The notes below the pieces were generated by a model that was given only the letters and a program-made list of their open reading frames with translations, did not search any database and was not told the origin of the DNA. Shown here one piece after another: positions 1 through 6,312 of a stretch of 34,554 nucleotides of DNA. This DNA comes from Elusimicrobiota bacterium. GTDB lineage: Bacteria; Elusimicrobiota; Elusimicrobia; 2-02-FULL-39-32. Where the stretch lies: assembly GCA_021730935.1 (NCBI GenBank), contig JAKFYJ010000041.1:1-34554 (forward strand), given 5' to 3'. Position 1 is the first letter of the stretch, and every line of letters begins with the position of its first letter. The translations under genes and the position numbers were made by a program.

Positions 1-489
1 CCCATCCCCCGCAAATATTCACCAATTTCATTGTCACATATACAAACAAATAATTCGTCAGATTCGATGAATGATTTGTTGCAATTGCAGAATATAAATA
101 TGCAAACATTGGATTTAAATAAACGATCATGGAATCTGATCGGGCAATTACGGGTTGAAGGGCAGGTACAAGTTTCAGGGCAGGCACGGGGGCCTGCCCC
201 TACAGCAAAATTGTCGTTGCCTGATGTGGTTCATCGGTTTAAATCCATGACTACGAAACGATATTCTGATGGGGTTAAACAATATGGGTGGCCGCAATTT
301 TTCGGACGACTTTGGCAACGGAATTATTATGAACATATTATTCGTACGGATAAGTCATTGGATCACATTCGGCAATATATTTTGGACAATCCGATGCAAT
401 GGGAATCTGACGAGTTAAATCTGGATGGTGTCTTGAAAACAGCTCCCCGGGCGACGAGAAATAATATAAAAACATACCATGAAATTTGA
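1..489 (+). CDS. REP-associated tyrosine transposase (RAYT, IS200-like), 3' part
   Basis: The reading frame is open from base 1, so the gene runs off the left edge; a TTG at 31 is only an apparent start. The C-terminal half carries the family signature: a helix with VVHRFKSMTTKRY, then LWQRNYYEHIIR and YILDNPMQWESD, which matches the end of Y1-type TnpA(REP) proteins. The HUH metal-binding motif, normally N-terminal, is not in the window, so activity cannot be judged. Between these parts lies a low-complexity stretch (VEGQVQVSGQ) encoded by a REP-like hairpin at 178-206. Proteins of this family cut and join single-stranded REP DNA and are usually single-copy domesticated transposases. Three REP palindromes elsewhere in the window share the end of the internal hairpin and are plausible substrates. 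The TGA stop lies inside an 18-bp inverted repeat. Confidence 0.8.
   Translation, partial: PIPRKYSPISLSHIQTNNSSDSMNDLLQLQNINMQTLDLNKRSWNLIGQLRVEGQVQVSGQARGPAPTAKLSLPDVVHRFKSMTTKRYSDGVKQYGWPQFFGRLWQRNYYEHIIRTDKSLDHIRQYILDNPMQWESDELNLDGVLKTAPRATRNNIKTYHEI
178..206. repeat. REP-like hairpin inside the RAYT coding sequence
   Basis: GGGCAGGC (178-185) pairs with GCCTGCCC (192-199) across a 6-nt loop, followed by CTACAGC. Read on the minus strand the outer end is GCTGTAGGGGC, the same outer end as the REPs at 11127 and 12566. The hairpin is translated in frame as part of a Gly/Gln-rich linker. A third GGGCAGG at 160-166 lies just upstream. Confidence 0.7.
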
Positions 490-517
490 GTTGCTGTCGC
501 TCAATTTTCATGGTATG
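473..517. repeat. 18-bp inverted repeat at the RAYT stop codon
   Basis: The arm at 473-490 (CATACCATGAAATTTGAG) and the arm at 500-517 are reverse complements with one mismatch, around a 9-nt loop (491-499). The RAYT stop codon is inside the left arm. No T-run follows, so it is not a textbook terminator. It could be an element end, a 3' mRNA stem or a bidirectional block to read-through. Confidence 0.7.
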
Positions 518-592
518 GATATTCATATCAAAGGAACGCAAGTCGAAATGATCGGTGTCGCGAGCTTGAAGCAGGATCATAAGGAGAGTGAA

Positions 593-838
593 ATGGATTC
601 TAACTTAATAAATACCATGGGTTTGACTGAAGTTCAAAGGCAATTTTTAAATCAGAATGCCCTTACTAGTGATAGTGACAGGGCTCGAGCAAGAATTGTT
701 ACAGATTTTCACCTTGCAAACTCTAATGAAAAGTATGCACAGCAATTAATTAAAATAAATTGGGCACTCGTAATCGTTGGTAGTTTTCAAATCGTGCTTA
801 TCGCTATGCAAACTTGGATCATGTTGAAAAAGGGATGA
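593..838 (+). CDS. small single-pass membrane protein, unknown
   Basis: 81 residues. The frame is open back to 479, but ATG 593 is chosen because AAGGAGAG at 581-588 is a strong ribosome binding site, while 479 falls in the inverted repeat. Residues 1-52 are polar and probably helical (LTEVQRQFLNQ, SDRARARIVTDF). Residues 53-78 form one hydrophobic segment (WALVIVGSFQIVLIAMQTWI) ending in LKKG, so the protein is probably C-terminally anchored with its N-terminus in the cytoplasm. I do not recognise a family. It lies 39 bp before another unknown membrane-anchored gene and may share its transcript. The region is A+T-richer than the metabolic genes downstream. Confidence 0.6.
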   Translation: MDSNLINTMGLTEVQRQFLNQNALTSDSDRARARIVTDFHLANSNEKYAQQLIKINWALVIVGSFQIVLIAMQTWIMLKKG

Positions 839-877
839 AAATTGTTTTAATGAGACGATATTAGGAGCTAAATAAAA

Positions 878-1501
878 ATGGATATATACTTCATTATTAC
901 AATTACGGCTCTGGCATTTATAGGGTACAAGCTTAGACAAATCGTTGCTTTTTATGTGCAGAGAGAAAAATCTGATAAAGTTGAGAAGATTCAAAATCAA
1001 AAGCACAACTCAACAATCAATCCTTTATTTACTGAAGAAGAGATCGCACGCAAAAAACAAACATCTGAGGATTGGCAAAAACATGTTGAACGCTACTTTC
1101 ATGAATTATTGAAAAAGGAAAAGAAAGAAGTGGAAACGCATCAAAAATCGGGTAATAATAAACTAACTTTTGAACCAAGCGAAGAGCTTTTGAATATTAT
1201 TCTTCATGAATCCTTAGCGCTAGTGGGCAGAAATAATGCAAAAAAAGATTATCAAAAAATGATCGAATCAAATATCGCTATTCTGAATGGCGAAGCCATT
1301 GAAAAAGTAGAAAAAATATACGAGAGTCAAATTTGTGAAATTCCTTATGACAATCTAAATATTATTTATTCTGCTGATGCCTGGGTCCGTGAAAAAGCAC
1401 TAAGGGACATGTACGATGATTACTTGAAACATCGTAAGGAGTATTGGAGAGATAGCTGGGACTATATTGTTAAGAAAGAAGTACAGGATATTGACGAATA
1501 G
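878..1501 (+). CDS. membrane-anchored charged helical protein, unknown
   Basis: 207 residues. ATG 878 is preceded by TTAGGAG about 10 nt upstream. Residues 1-22 form an N-terminal membrane anchor (MDIYFIITITALAFIGY). The rest is soluble and very rich in Lys and Glu, with probable coiled-coil stretches (LLKKEKKEVE, EKVEKIYESQ), and ends in an aromatic, charged tail (YWRDSWDYIVKKE). No catalytic motif is visible and I do not recognise the family. It follows the 81-residue membrane protein on the same strand, so the two may form a pair. A+T-rich codon use suggests it was acquired with the RAYT-side accessory segment. Confidence 0.65.
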   Translation: MDIYFIITITALAFIGYKLRQIVAFYVQREKSDKVEKIQNQKHNSTINPLFTEEEIARKKQTSEDWQKHVERYFHELLKKEKKEVETHQKSGNNKLTFEPSEELLNIILHESLALVGRNNAKKDYQKMIESNIAILNGEAIEKVEKIYESQICEIPYDNLNIIYSADAWVREKALRDMYDDYLKHRKEYWRDSWDYIVKKEVQDIDE

Positions 1502-1526
1502 TTGCATTATTACGGAAAGAACACGA

Positions 1527-1697
1527 AGCGGAGATTTTCTTCTTTGAACGCTAAACGCGCGGCTTTAAGCGAGTGATTTTTTATTCATAATTCCTTTGGA
1601 GCGTTGTAGCACGACAAACGAAGTGGCGTGCTATATGAGCGACTCAATAAAAAATTGCGAGCGTTGCGCGTTAGTGAAAAGAAGAAAATCGGAGCGG
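1527..1697. repeat. long imperfect inverted repeat (about 170 bp) between genes
   Basis: Matched blocks pair in nested order: ATTTTCTTCTTT 1534-1545 with 1678-1689; AACGCGC 1554-1560 with 1666-1672; ATTTTTTATT 1576-1585 with 1646-1655; and TAGCACG 1607-1613 with 1627-1633 at the tip. Mismatches and small bulges separate the blocks. The stretch has no convincing gene. It could be a MITE-like relic, a structured RNA or a recombination site. Confidence 0.6.
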
Positions 1698-1706
1698 CTG
1701 AGCTGT

Positions 1707-1925
1707 ATGAATAAACAAAGATATTCGCATTATGTTATGAAGAAGATATCTGAAGGAGAATCGGACATCCGTAAGGGTAAAACATTATCTCATGAAGAAG
1801 TTGGAAGAAGGTTGATGAAACTGCTTGAAAAAGCAGAGGATGATATTGCTAAAAAACAGACGCGGCCTATGAAAATATTTCTGAAAGAGTTTAAAGCCCG
1901 TTATAGGATTTCAGAGAAAAAATAA
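1707..1925 (+). CDS. small antitoxin-like protein, unknown
   Basis: 72 residues from ATG 1707. The frame extends back to a TTG at 1596, but that part runs through the long inverted repeat and translates to unlikely protein, so it is excluded. The core SEGESDIRKGKTLSHEEVGR resembles the 'E-x-I-x-x-G-x-x-x-S-x-E-E-V' helix-turn of many small type II antitoxins. It is followed by a long basic helix (LMKLLEKAEDDIAKK) and a basic tail (FKARYRISEKK). No toxin-like partner is adjacent; the next gene is a cupin. Start and function are uncertain. Confidence 0.45.
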   Translation: MNKQRYSHYVMKKISEGESDIRKGKTLSHEEVGRRLMKLLEKAEDDIAKKQTRPMKIFLKEFKARYRISEKK

Positions 1926-1927
1926 TA

Positions 1928-2206
1928 GTGAGACTCGATCAACATAAAATCAAAAAATCCTGGGCCTCGCGCGGATATTCTTGCGGGCTTTGGGTGGACC
2001 CTCCGAGGCAGATTTGGGTGGATTATGTGCACGATGTGGACGAGCTCTTGATGGTGGCGGAAGGTAAACTTCGGCTTGAGATTTCGGGGCAATCGAAAGA
2101 GATCGGGCCTGGCGAAGAATGTTTCATTCCGGCCAAAGCACTTCACACGGTGGAGAACATCGGCGGGACAACGGCGAAATGGCTTTATGGATATAAGAAA
2201 AAATAA
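1928..2206 (+). CDS. small single-domain cupin protein
   Basis: 92 residues, probably starting at GTG 1928, two bases after the previous stop. The sequence follows a minimal cupin: strand WVDYVHDVDELLMVAEGKLRL, the turn IGPGEECFIPAKALHTVEN, then a final strand KWLYGYKKK. The first cupin motif normally has His-x-His; here the place is held by Val-Asp-Glu-Leu. Only the motif-2 His (ALHTVEN) is clear, so metal binding may be altered. Single-domain cupins bind small molecules or act as isomerases or regulators; the substrate cannot be told. Base composition is closer to the metabolic genes to its right, so it may mark the boundary of the core chromosome. Confidence 0.75.
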   Translation: MRLDQHKIKKSWASRGYSCGLWVDPPRQIWVDYVHDVDELLMVAEGKLRLEISGQSKEIGPGEECFIPAKALHTVENIGGTTAKWLYGYKKK

Positions 2207-2228
2207 TGCTGGAATTTAGGGAGATATT

Positions 2229-2489
2229 ATGGATCCAGATGTGAAAGCTATTGCGGAAATGACTCAGTCCGGCGGTTTCACGTTTGGTTCCATCATGGTG
2301 TCAATGCTCGTGAGCGGCATCGGTTTTGTTCTTTTTAAATATGGCCGCAAACAAGGGCGTTCACTTCAAGTCACCTTCGGCGTTATCCTCATGATTTTCC
2401 CCTATTTCATTTACGATATCAAATCCATGCTCCTGATCGCGGGCGGGCTTTGCGCGGTCCTATATCTCCTCTTAAAAAAGGGGTTTTAA
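2229..2489 (+). CDS. small three-helix membrane protein
   Basis: 86 residues, ATG preceded by GGGAGA. Three hydrophobic segments are visible: about 19-37 (GSIMVSMLVSGIGFVLFKYG), 48-63 (VTFGVILMIFPYFIY) and 67-83 (MLLIAGGLCAVLYLLL). The pattern Gly-Ser-Ile, Tyr-Gly-Arg-Lys-Gln and then Ile-Phe-Pro-Tyr-Phe recalls a group of roughly 80-residue proteins often loosely labelled amino acid transport protein. That label has little support, so I do not assign a function. It lies 8 bp before the likely yaeQ start and may be its operon leader. Confidence 0.65.
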   Translation: MDPDVKAIAEMTQSGGFTFGSIMVSMLVSGIGFVLFKYGRKQGRSLQVTFGVILMIFPYFIYDIKSMLLIAGGLCAVLYLLLKKGF

Positions 2490-2497
2490 ATCCGCCC

Positions 2498-3025
2498 ATG
2501 CAGATCCGCTGTTCCGTTCACCTGGGCCAGTCAGCAAAAAAACTTGTGCTCGTGAGCCAGGAAACGGAGACGGCGGAACACATGGCTTTGAAGCTGGCGG
2601 CATTCATCCTTTTCTTCGACGAAAATCCCCAGGTTTCCATCAGTTCCAAAAACCCCGCGATCTCTGACCAGGAGTTTAGGCCGGACTTGATCGCTTTGGA
2701 TGAGGCCGGAGCGACCAAGCTCTGGATTGAGTGCGGGAATGTGGCCACCCACAAGATGGACAAACTCATCCGCAGAAACAGGAACGCCCGCATCGCGGTC
2801 ATGAAAGGCACCGTCAGGGAAGGCAACAACCTGCGCGACTCCTTTGAGAAGAACGATGTTCCCAATTCGGAACGGGTGGAGATCTTCGCGTTCCCTGAAG
2901 GCCAAATTCAGGAATGGGTGGCCGCCATGTCGGACGCGGTGGAAATTTATGGCGAACCTTCCGGACACAGTTTTAATTTGGTGGCCAATGGGGTTCCGTT
3001 TTGTTTTGATTTCGTGAGGGTATGA
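2498..3025 (+). CDS. yaeQ: YaeQ family protein
   Basis: 175 residues from ATG 2498. An earlier in-frame start at 2450 would overlap the previous gene by 40 bp and is less likely. The YaeQ pattern is present: E-T-A-E-H-M-A-L-K-L-A-A-F with ILFFDEN following, then FRPDLIALDEAG, LWIECG and HKMDKLIRR. YaeQ has a PD-(D/E)xK nuclease-like fold, and the Asp of RPDL and the Glu of IECG fit that core. Its biochemical role is unsettled. Its stop overlaps the start of the GGQ release-factor-like gene by 4 bp (ATGA), so they are co-translated. In E. coli yaeQ also lies directly before arfB (yaeJ), which supports both calls. Confidence 0.72.
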   Translation: MQIRCSVHLGQSAKKLVLVSQETETAEHMALKLAAFILFFDENPQVSISSKNPAISDQEFRPDLIALDEAGATKLWIECGNVATHKMDKLIRRNRNARIAVMKGTVREGNNLRDSFEKNDVPNSERVEIFAFPEGQIQEWVAAMSDAVEIYGEPSGHSFNLVANGVPFCFDFVRV

Positions 3026-3381
3026 ACCTCAACGAAAATTTCCCCGTCTCTCAAGGGAAATTGGATCAGCTCCTTGCCCGCATCAAACAATTGAACATTG
3101 ATGTCCGAACCATCAGCGAACAATTCGCCCGGGGCGGCGGCAAGGGCGGCCAGAAAATAAACAAGACGGAGAACGCGGTGATTTTGACTTATCCCCCTCT
3201 GGACCTGCAGGTCAAGGTTCAGCGCGAACGCCAGCGTTCTTTGAACCGGTTTTTGGCTTTGCGCGAACTGGTGGACCAGATCGAGATGAAAATTTCTCCC
3301 CAAACTTCTCAGCGCCTCAAAGACATTCAAAAAATCAGAAAACAGAAAGACCGCCGCGCGCGACGGCATCTTGGTGTGTAG
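3022..3381 (+). CDS. arfB: GGQ-domain release-factor-like protein (ArfB/YaeJ type ribosome rescue)
   Basis: 119 residues. The peptidyl-tRNA hydrolysis loop is clear: RGGGKGGQKINKTENAV around residues 37-53, with GGQ and the NKT that normally follows. A charged C-terminal tail (KIRKQKDRRARRHLGV) fits the mRNA-channel tail that lets ArfB-type proteins enter stalled ribosomes without reading a stop codon. There are no codon-recognition domains, and the length is close to the ArfB and MTRFR families. It overlaps yaeQ by 4 bp. The TAG stop (3379-3381) is supplied by a REP palindrome whose centre supplies the dinB start. The name arfB rests on the family and yaeQ adjacency; a related release-factor-like subfamily is possible. 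Confidence 0.8.
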   Translation: MNLNENFPVSQGKLDQLLARIKQLNIDVRTISEQFARGGGKGGQKINKTENAVILTYPPLDLQVKVQRERQRSLNRFLALRELVDQIEMKISPQTSQRLKDIQKIRKQKDRRARRHLGV

Positions 3382-3405
3382 GGGCGATTCATGAATCGCT
3401 CCTCC
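3378..3405. repeat. REP palindrome, copy 1 (arfB-dinB junction)
   Basis: Left arm GTAGGGGCGATTCA (3378-3391), right arm 3392-3405, with two differences from the perfect complement. It contains the TAG stop of the upstream gene (3379-3381), an AGGGG (3380-3384) 6 nt before ATG, and the ATG of dinB (3391-3393). Stop and start are in the same reading frame, separated by three codons. Confidence 0.9.
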
Positions 3406-4632
3406 AGAGACCGCGTCATCCTTCATGTGGACATGAACGCTTATTTCGCTTCCGTCGAGCAGAAGTCCACGCCGTCTTTGCGAGGCAAACCCATCGTTGT
3501 CGTCGCGGATTCCCGCCGCCGTTCCGTCATCCTCACCGCTTCCTATGAAGCCCGAGCTTTTGGCGTGAAAACGGGCATGAATCTTTATGAAGCAAAAAAA
3601 CTTTCCCGCGAGATCATTGCCGTGGACGGGAACACGGACAAATATATGGACGCGACGGCGCAAATTTTGGAAGTCCTGGAATCTTTCACGGATGTGGTGG
3701 AGATGAACTCCTGCGACGAAGCGTTTTTGGATGTGACGGGGAGCTTGAAATGCTTTGGGACGGACGGTTTCGGGATCGCGGCGCTGGTTCAGCAAAAGGT
3801 GAGCCGACAGATCGGGCTTCCTTGTTCCGTAGGAGTCGCGCCCAACAAAGTTCTGGCCAAAATGGCTTCAGAAGTCAAAAAGCCCAACGGGATCACGGTC
3901 GTCCTTCCTGAAAATGTTCCGGCGTTCCTCTCAGAAATGCCCGTGGAGAAGGTTTCCGGCATCGGGCGCAAAATAAAAGAAAAATTAAACGACCTCGGCA
4001 TTAAAACCTGCGCAGAGCTTGGTCGATCAGAGATCGGATTCCTGGAACACCATTTCGGCGTCTGGGCTTATTGGCTGAAAAAAGTGGGGCTTGGGAGGGA
4101 CATGGATCCCGTTAAAAAAAATTCAGACGCTGACTTTGAAAAATCCATGGGCCACAGCACGACTTTTCCCCGCGACACAACAGATCCGGAAATCCTGAAA
4201 TCTTATCTGCTCCGCCTGAGTGAAAAAGTGGCGTTCCGTCTTCGCAGGCGCGGACTCGAGGGCCGCATCGTTTCTCTGGTGATCCGATACAAAGATTTCA
4301 CCACATTTTCCCACGAGCACCGCTTTTTTGACCCCATGAACGACGGGTTTGAAATTTTCAGCGCGGCTTTGAAGATCATGGAAAAAACTGTCCTGGAACA
4401 ATCGGTCCGGCTGATCGGGGTGAGTGTTTCAGGAATGGTTCCAACGCAGTGGCAGGAATTTTTATTTGAGGCGATGGGCCGGAGGCGCAGGGTGAACGGT
4501 GTCACCGACGAGATCAATAAAAAGTTCGGACGGTTCACGGTGAAACCTGCGAGCCTTCTTTTTGCTGAGAAGCACGGCCTCTTGGAGCCGCCCATTCCCC
4601 CTTTCATCTCGGCGCGCAGAATATTTGGCTGA
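3391..4632 (+). CDS. dinB: DNA polymerase IV (Y-family)
   Basis: 413 residues. Error-prone translesion polymerase. Catalytic residues are visible: Asp14 in HVDMNAYFASVEQ, with Phe19 at the steric-gate position that excludes ribonucleotides, and Asp109-Glu110 in MNSCDEAFLDVTGS. The palm and fingers are followed by the helix-hairpin-helix (VEKVSGIGRKIKEKL) and the little-finger domain (from about residue 235). Only one start is possible: an in-frame TAG lies 12 bp upstream and no other start codon comes before Asp14. The ATG is therefore the one in the REP palindrome. The arm AGGGG may serve as a weak ribosome binding site. Co-transcription with yaeQ and arfB is likely. No LexA-type operator was recognised. 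Confidence 0.95.
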   Translation: MNRSSRDRVILHVDMNAYFASVEQKSTPSLRGKPIVVVADSRRRSVILTASYEARAFGVKTGMNLYEAKKLSREIIAVDGNTDKYMDATAQILEVLESFTDVVEMNSCDEAFLDVTGSLKCFGTDGFGIAALVQQKVSRQIGLPCSVGVAPNKVLAKMASEVKKPNGITVVLPENVPAFLSEMPVEKVSGIGRKIKEKLNDLGIKTCAELGRSEIGFLEHHFGVWAYWLKKVGLGRDMDPVKKNSDADFEKSMGHSTTFPRDTTDPEILKSYLLRLSEKVAFRLRRRGLEGRIVSLVIRYKDFTTFSHEHRFFDPMNDGFEIFSAALKIMEKTVLEQSVRLIGVSVSGMVPTQWQEFLFEAMGRRRRVNGVTDEINKKFGRFTVKPASLLFAEKHGLLEPPIPPFISARRIFG

Positions 4633-4668
4633 ACTGATATGTTAAAATTGAAAACATAAATTCGAATT

Positions 4669-6312
4669 ATGTTCATCCCAAAATCCGTCGTTTGTCTCCG
4701 CGATTATTCCTGGCAGAAGTTTAGGGCCGACCTCCAGGCCGGCATCGTTGTGGGCATGGTGGCACTCCCTCTGGCGATGGCTTTCGCAATCGCTTCCGGC
4801 CTGCCTCCGGAGCGTGGCCTTTTCACGGCCATCGTGGCAGGATTTTTGATTTCCCTCCTCGGAGGAAGCCGGGTGCAAATCGGAGGTCCCACGGGAGCGT
4901 TCGTCGTGATTGTCTCCGGCATCGCGTCCCGGTTTGGATATGACGGATTGGTGATCGCAACGCTGATGGCGGGTTTGCTCCTGATCGGCATGGGCCTTGC
5001 CCGTTTCGGGAGCGCCATAAAATTCATTCCTTATCCTGTGATCACGGGGTTCACCTCAGGCATCGCGGTCATCATCTTCAGCACGCAAATCAAAGACCTT
5101 TTCGGCCTTCAAATGGCGTCGGTTCCAGCAGAGTTCCTGCCCAAATGGGCCGCTTATGTCCAGGCTTTTCCGACGATAAACCTCTATTCTCCTTTCCTGG
5201 CCCTCTTCACCATCCTCTGCATCAGCTTCTGGCCGAAAAACTGGCACAGGGTCCCGGGGCCCATCGTCGCGCTCGTCGCGTGCACCGCCATTGCCTGGTC
5301 TCTCAACCTCCCCGTGGAAACCATCCACAGCCGTTTCGGCGGCATTCCCACTGCATTGCCTTCCCCTCATTGGCCGAGTTTCAGCTGGTCGCAAGTCCAA
5401 CAGCTGTTTCCTTCAGCTGTGACAATCGCGCTTTTGGGGGCCATTGAATCACTTTTGTCTGCGGTTGTTGCGGACGGCATGATTGGGAGCCGGCACAAGT
5501 CCAACCTGGAACTCGTGGCCCAGGGGATCGCCAACATCGTGTCCCCACTTTTTGGTGGGATCCCTGCCACGGGAGCCATTGCCCGGACAGCCACCAACGT
5601 TAAAAACGGAGGACGGACCCCAGTTGCCGGAATGGTCCACGCCCTTGTTCTCTTGATCATCCTTCTCTGCGCGGGTTCTCTCGCGGAAAAAATCCCCCTC
5701 GCCTGTCTGGCCGGAATCCTCGTTGTGGTCAGTTACCACATGTCTGAATGGCGTTCTTTCCGCTCTCTGCTCTCAGGCCCAAGGAGCGATGTTGCGGTTC
5801 TTCTCACCACATTTTTTCTGACCATCTTCGTCGATCTCACCGTGGCCGTGGAAGTGGGCATGGTTCTGGCTTCGTTCCTGTTTATGAAAAACATGGCGGA
5901 CATCACCCAGGTGAAAGCTTTTGCTCGGGACACAGAAGAAAGCGGAAACGCGGAAATTTCAGATGCCCGAGCAGTGCCCGAAATTCCTGCAGGCGTGGAA
6001 ATATTCTCAATTCAGGGAAGCTTTTTCTTTGGGGCGGCGGACAAACTCCTGCAGACGGTCCGGTTCATGGAGACGCCTCCCAAAATATTGATCCTGGACA
6101 TGCAAGAAGTCCTTCATATGGACGCGACGGGGCTCTATGTCTTGGAAAAAATGCACAAAGACTGCGGATCACGCAACATCCGTCTCGTCATCACGGGAAT
6201 GACCCAACAGCCTTTGAGTGTGCTCGGAAAAGCCCGCAAGTTCGATGTCTTCGGCGAGAAGAATTTAAAAGGCAGTTTGTCTGATTTTTTGGAGGAGATT
6301 AAAGGGTTATAA
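4669..6312 (+). CDS. SulP family anion (sulfate/bicarbonate) transporter with STAS domain
   Basis: 547 residues. The N-terminal signature FRADLQAGIVVGMVALPLAM and the following GPTGAFVVIVSGI are typical of SLC26/SulP transporters. About 11-13 hydrophobic segments fill residues 20-420. The C-terminal part (about 440-547) is a STAS domain (ILILDMQEVLHMDATGLYVLEKM) that sits in the cytoplasm and modulates transport. The substrate is not certain: SulP proteins move sulfate, bicarbonate or other anions. Sulfate fits the assimilatory cysH and cysM in the window, although neither is adjacent. TTAAAAT at 4642-4648 is a possible -10. The 3' end overlaps the convergent thrC by 6 bp with no terminator between them. 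Confidence 0.92.
   Translation: MFIPKSVVCLRDYSWQKFRADLQAGIVVGMVALPLAMAFAIASGLPPERGLFTAIVAGFLISLLGGSRVQIGGPTGAFVVIVSGIASRFGYDGLVIATLMAGLLLIGMGLARFGSAIKFIPYPVITGFTSGIAVIIFSTQIKDLFGLQMASVPAEFLPKWAAYVQAFPTINLYSPFLALFTILCISFWPKNWHRVPGPIVALVACTAIAWSLNLPVETIHSRFGGIPTALPSPHWPSFSWSQVQQLFPSAVTIALLGAIESLLSAVVADGMIGSRHKSNLELVAQGIANIVSPLFGGIPATGAIARTATNVKNGGRTPVAGMVHALVLLIILLCAGSLAEKIPLACLAGILVVVSYHMSEWRSFRSLLSGPRSDVAVLLTTFFLTIFVDLTVAVEVGMVLASFLFMKNMADITQVKAFARDTEESGNAEISDARAVPEIPAGVEIFSIQGSFFFGAADKLLQTVRFMETPPKILILDMQEVLHMDATGLYVLEKMHKDCGSRNIRLVITGMTQQPLSVLGKARKFDVFGEKNLKGSLSDFLEEIKGL

Noticed and set aside
1527-1697. Integron attC site
   Set aside because: The size and fold are suggestive, but no clear GTTRRRY/RYYYAAC pair, no second copy and no integrase were found. 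Kept only as an unexplained inverted repeat.
2947-3795. 282-codon minus-strand frame
   Set aside because: Antisense to arfB and dinB, which have clear catalytic motifs.
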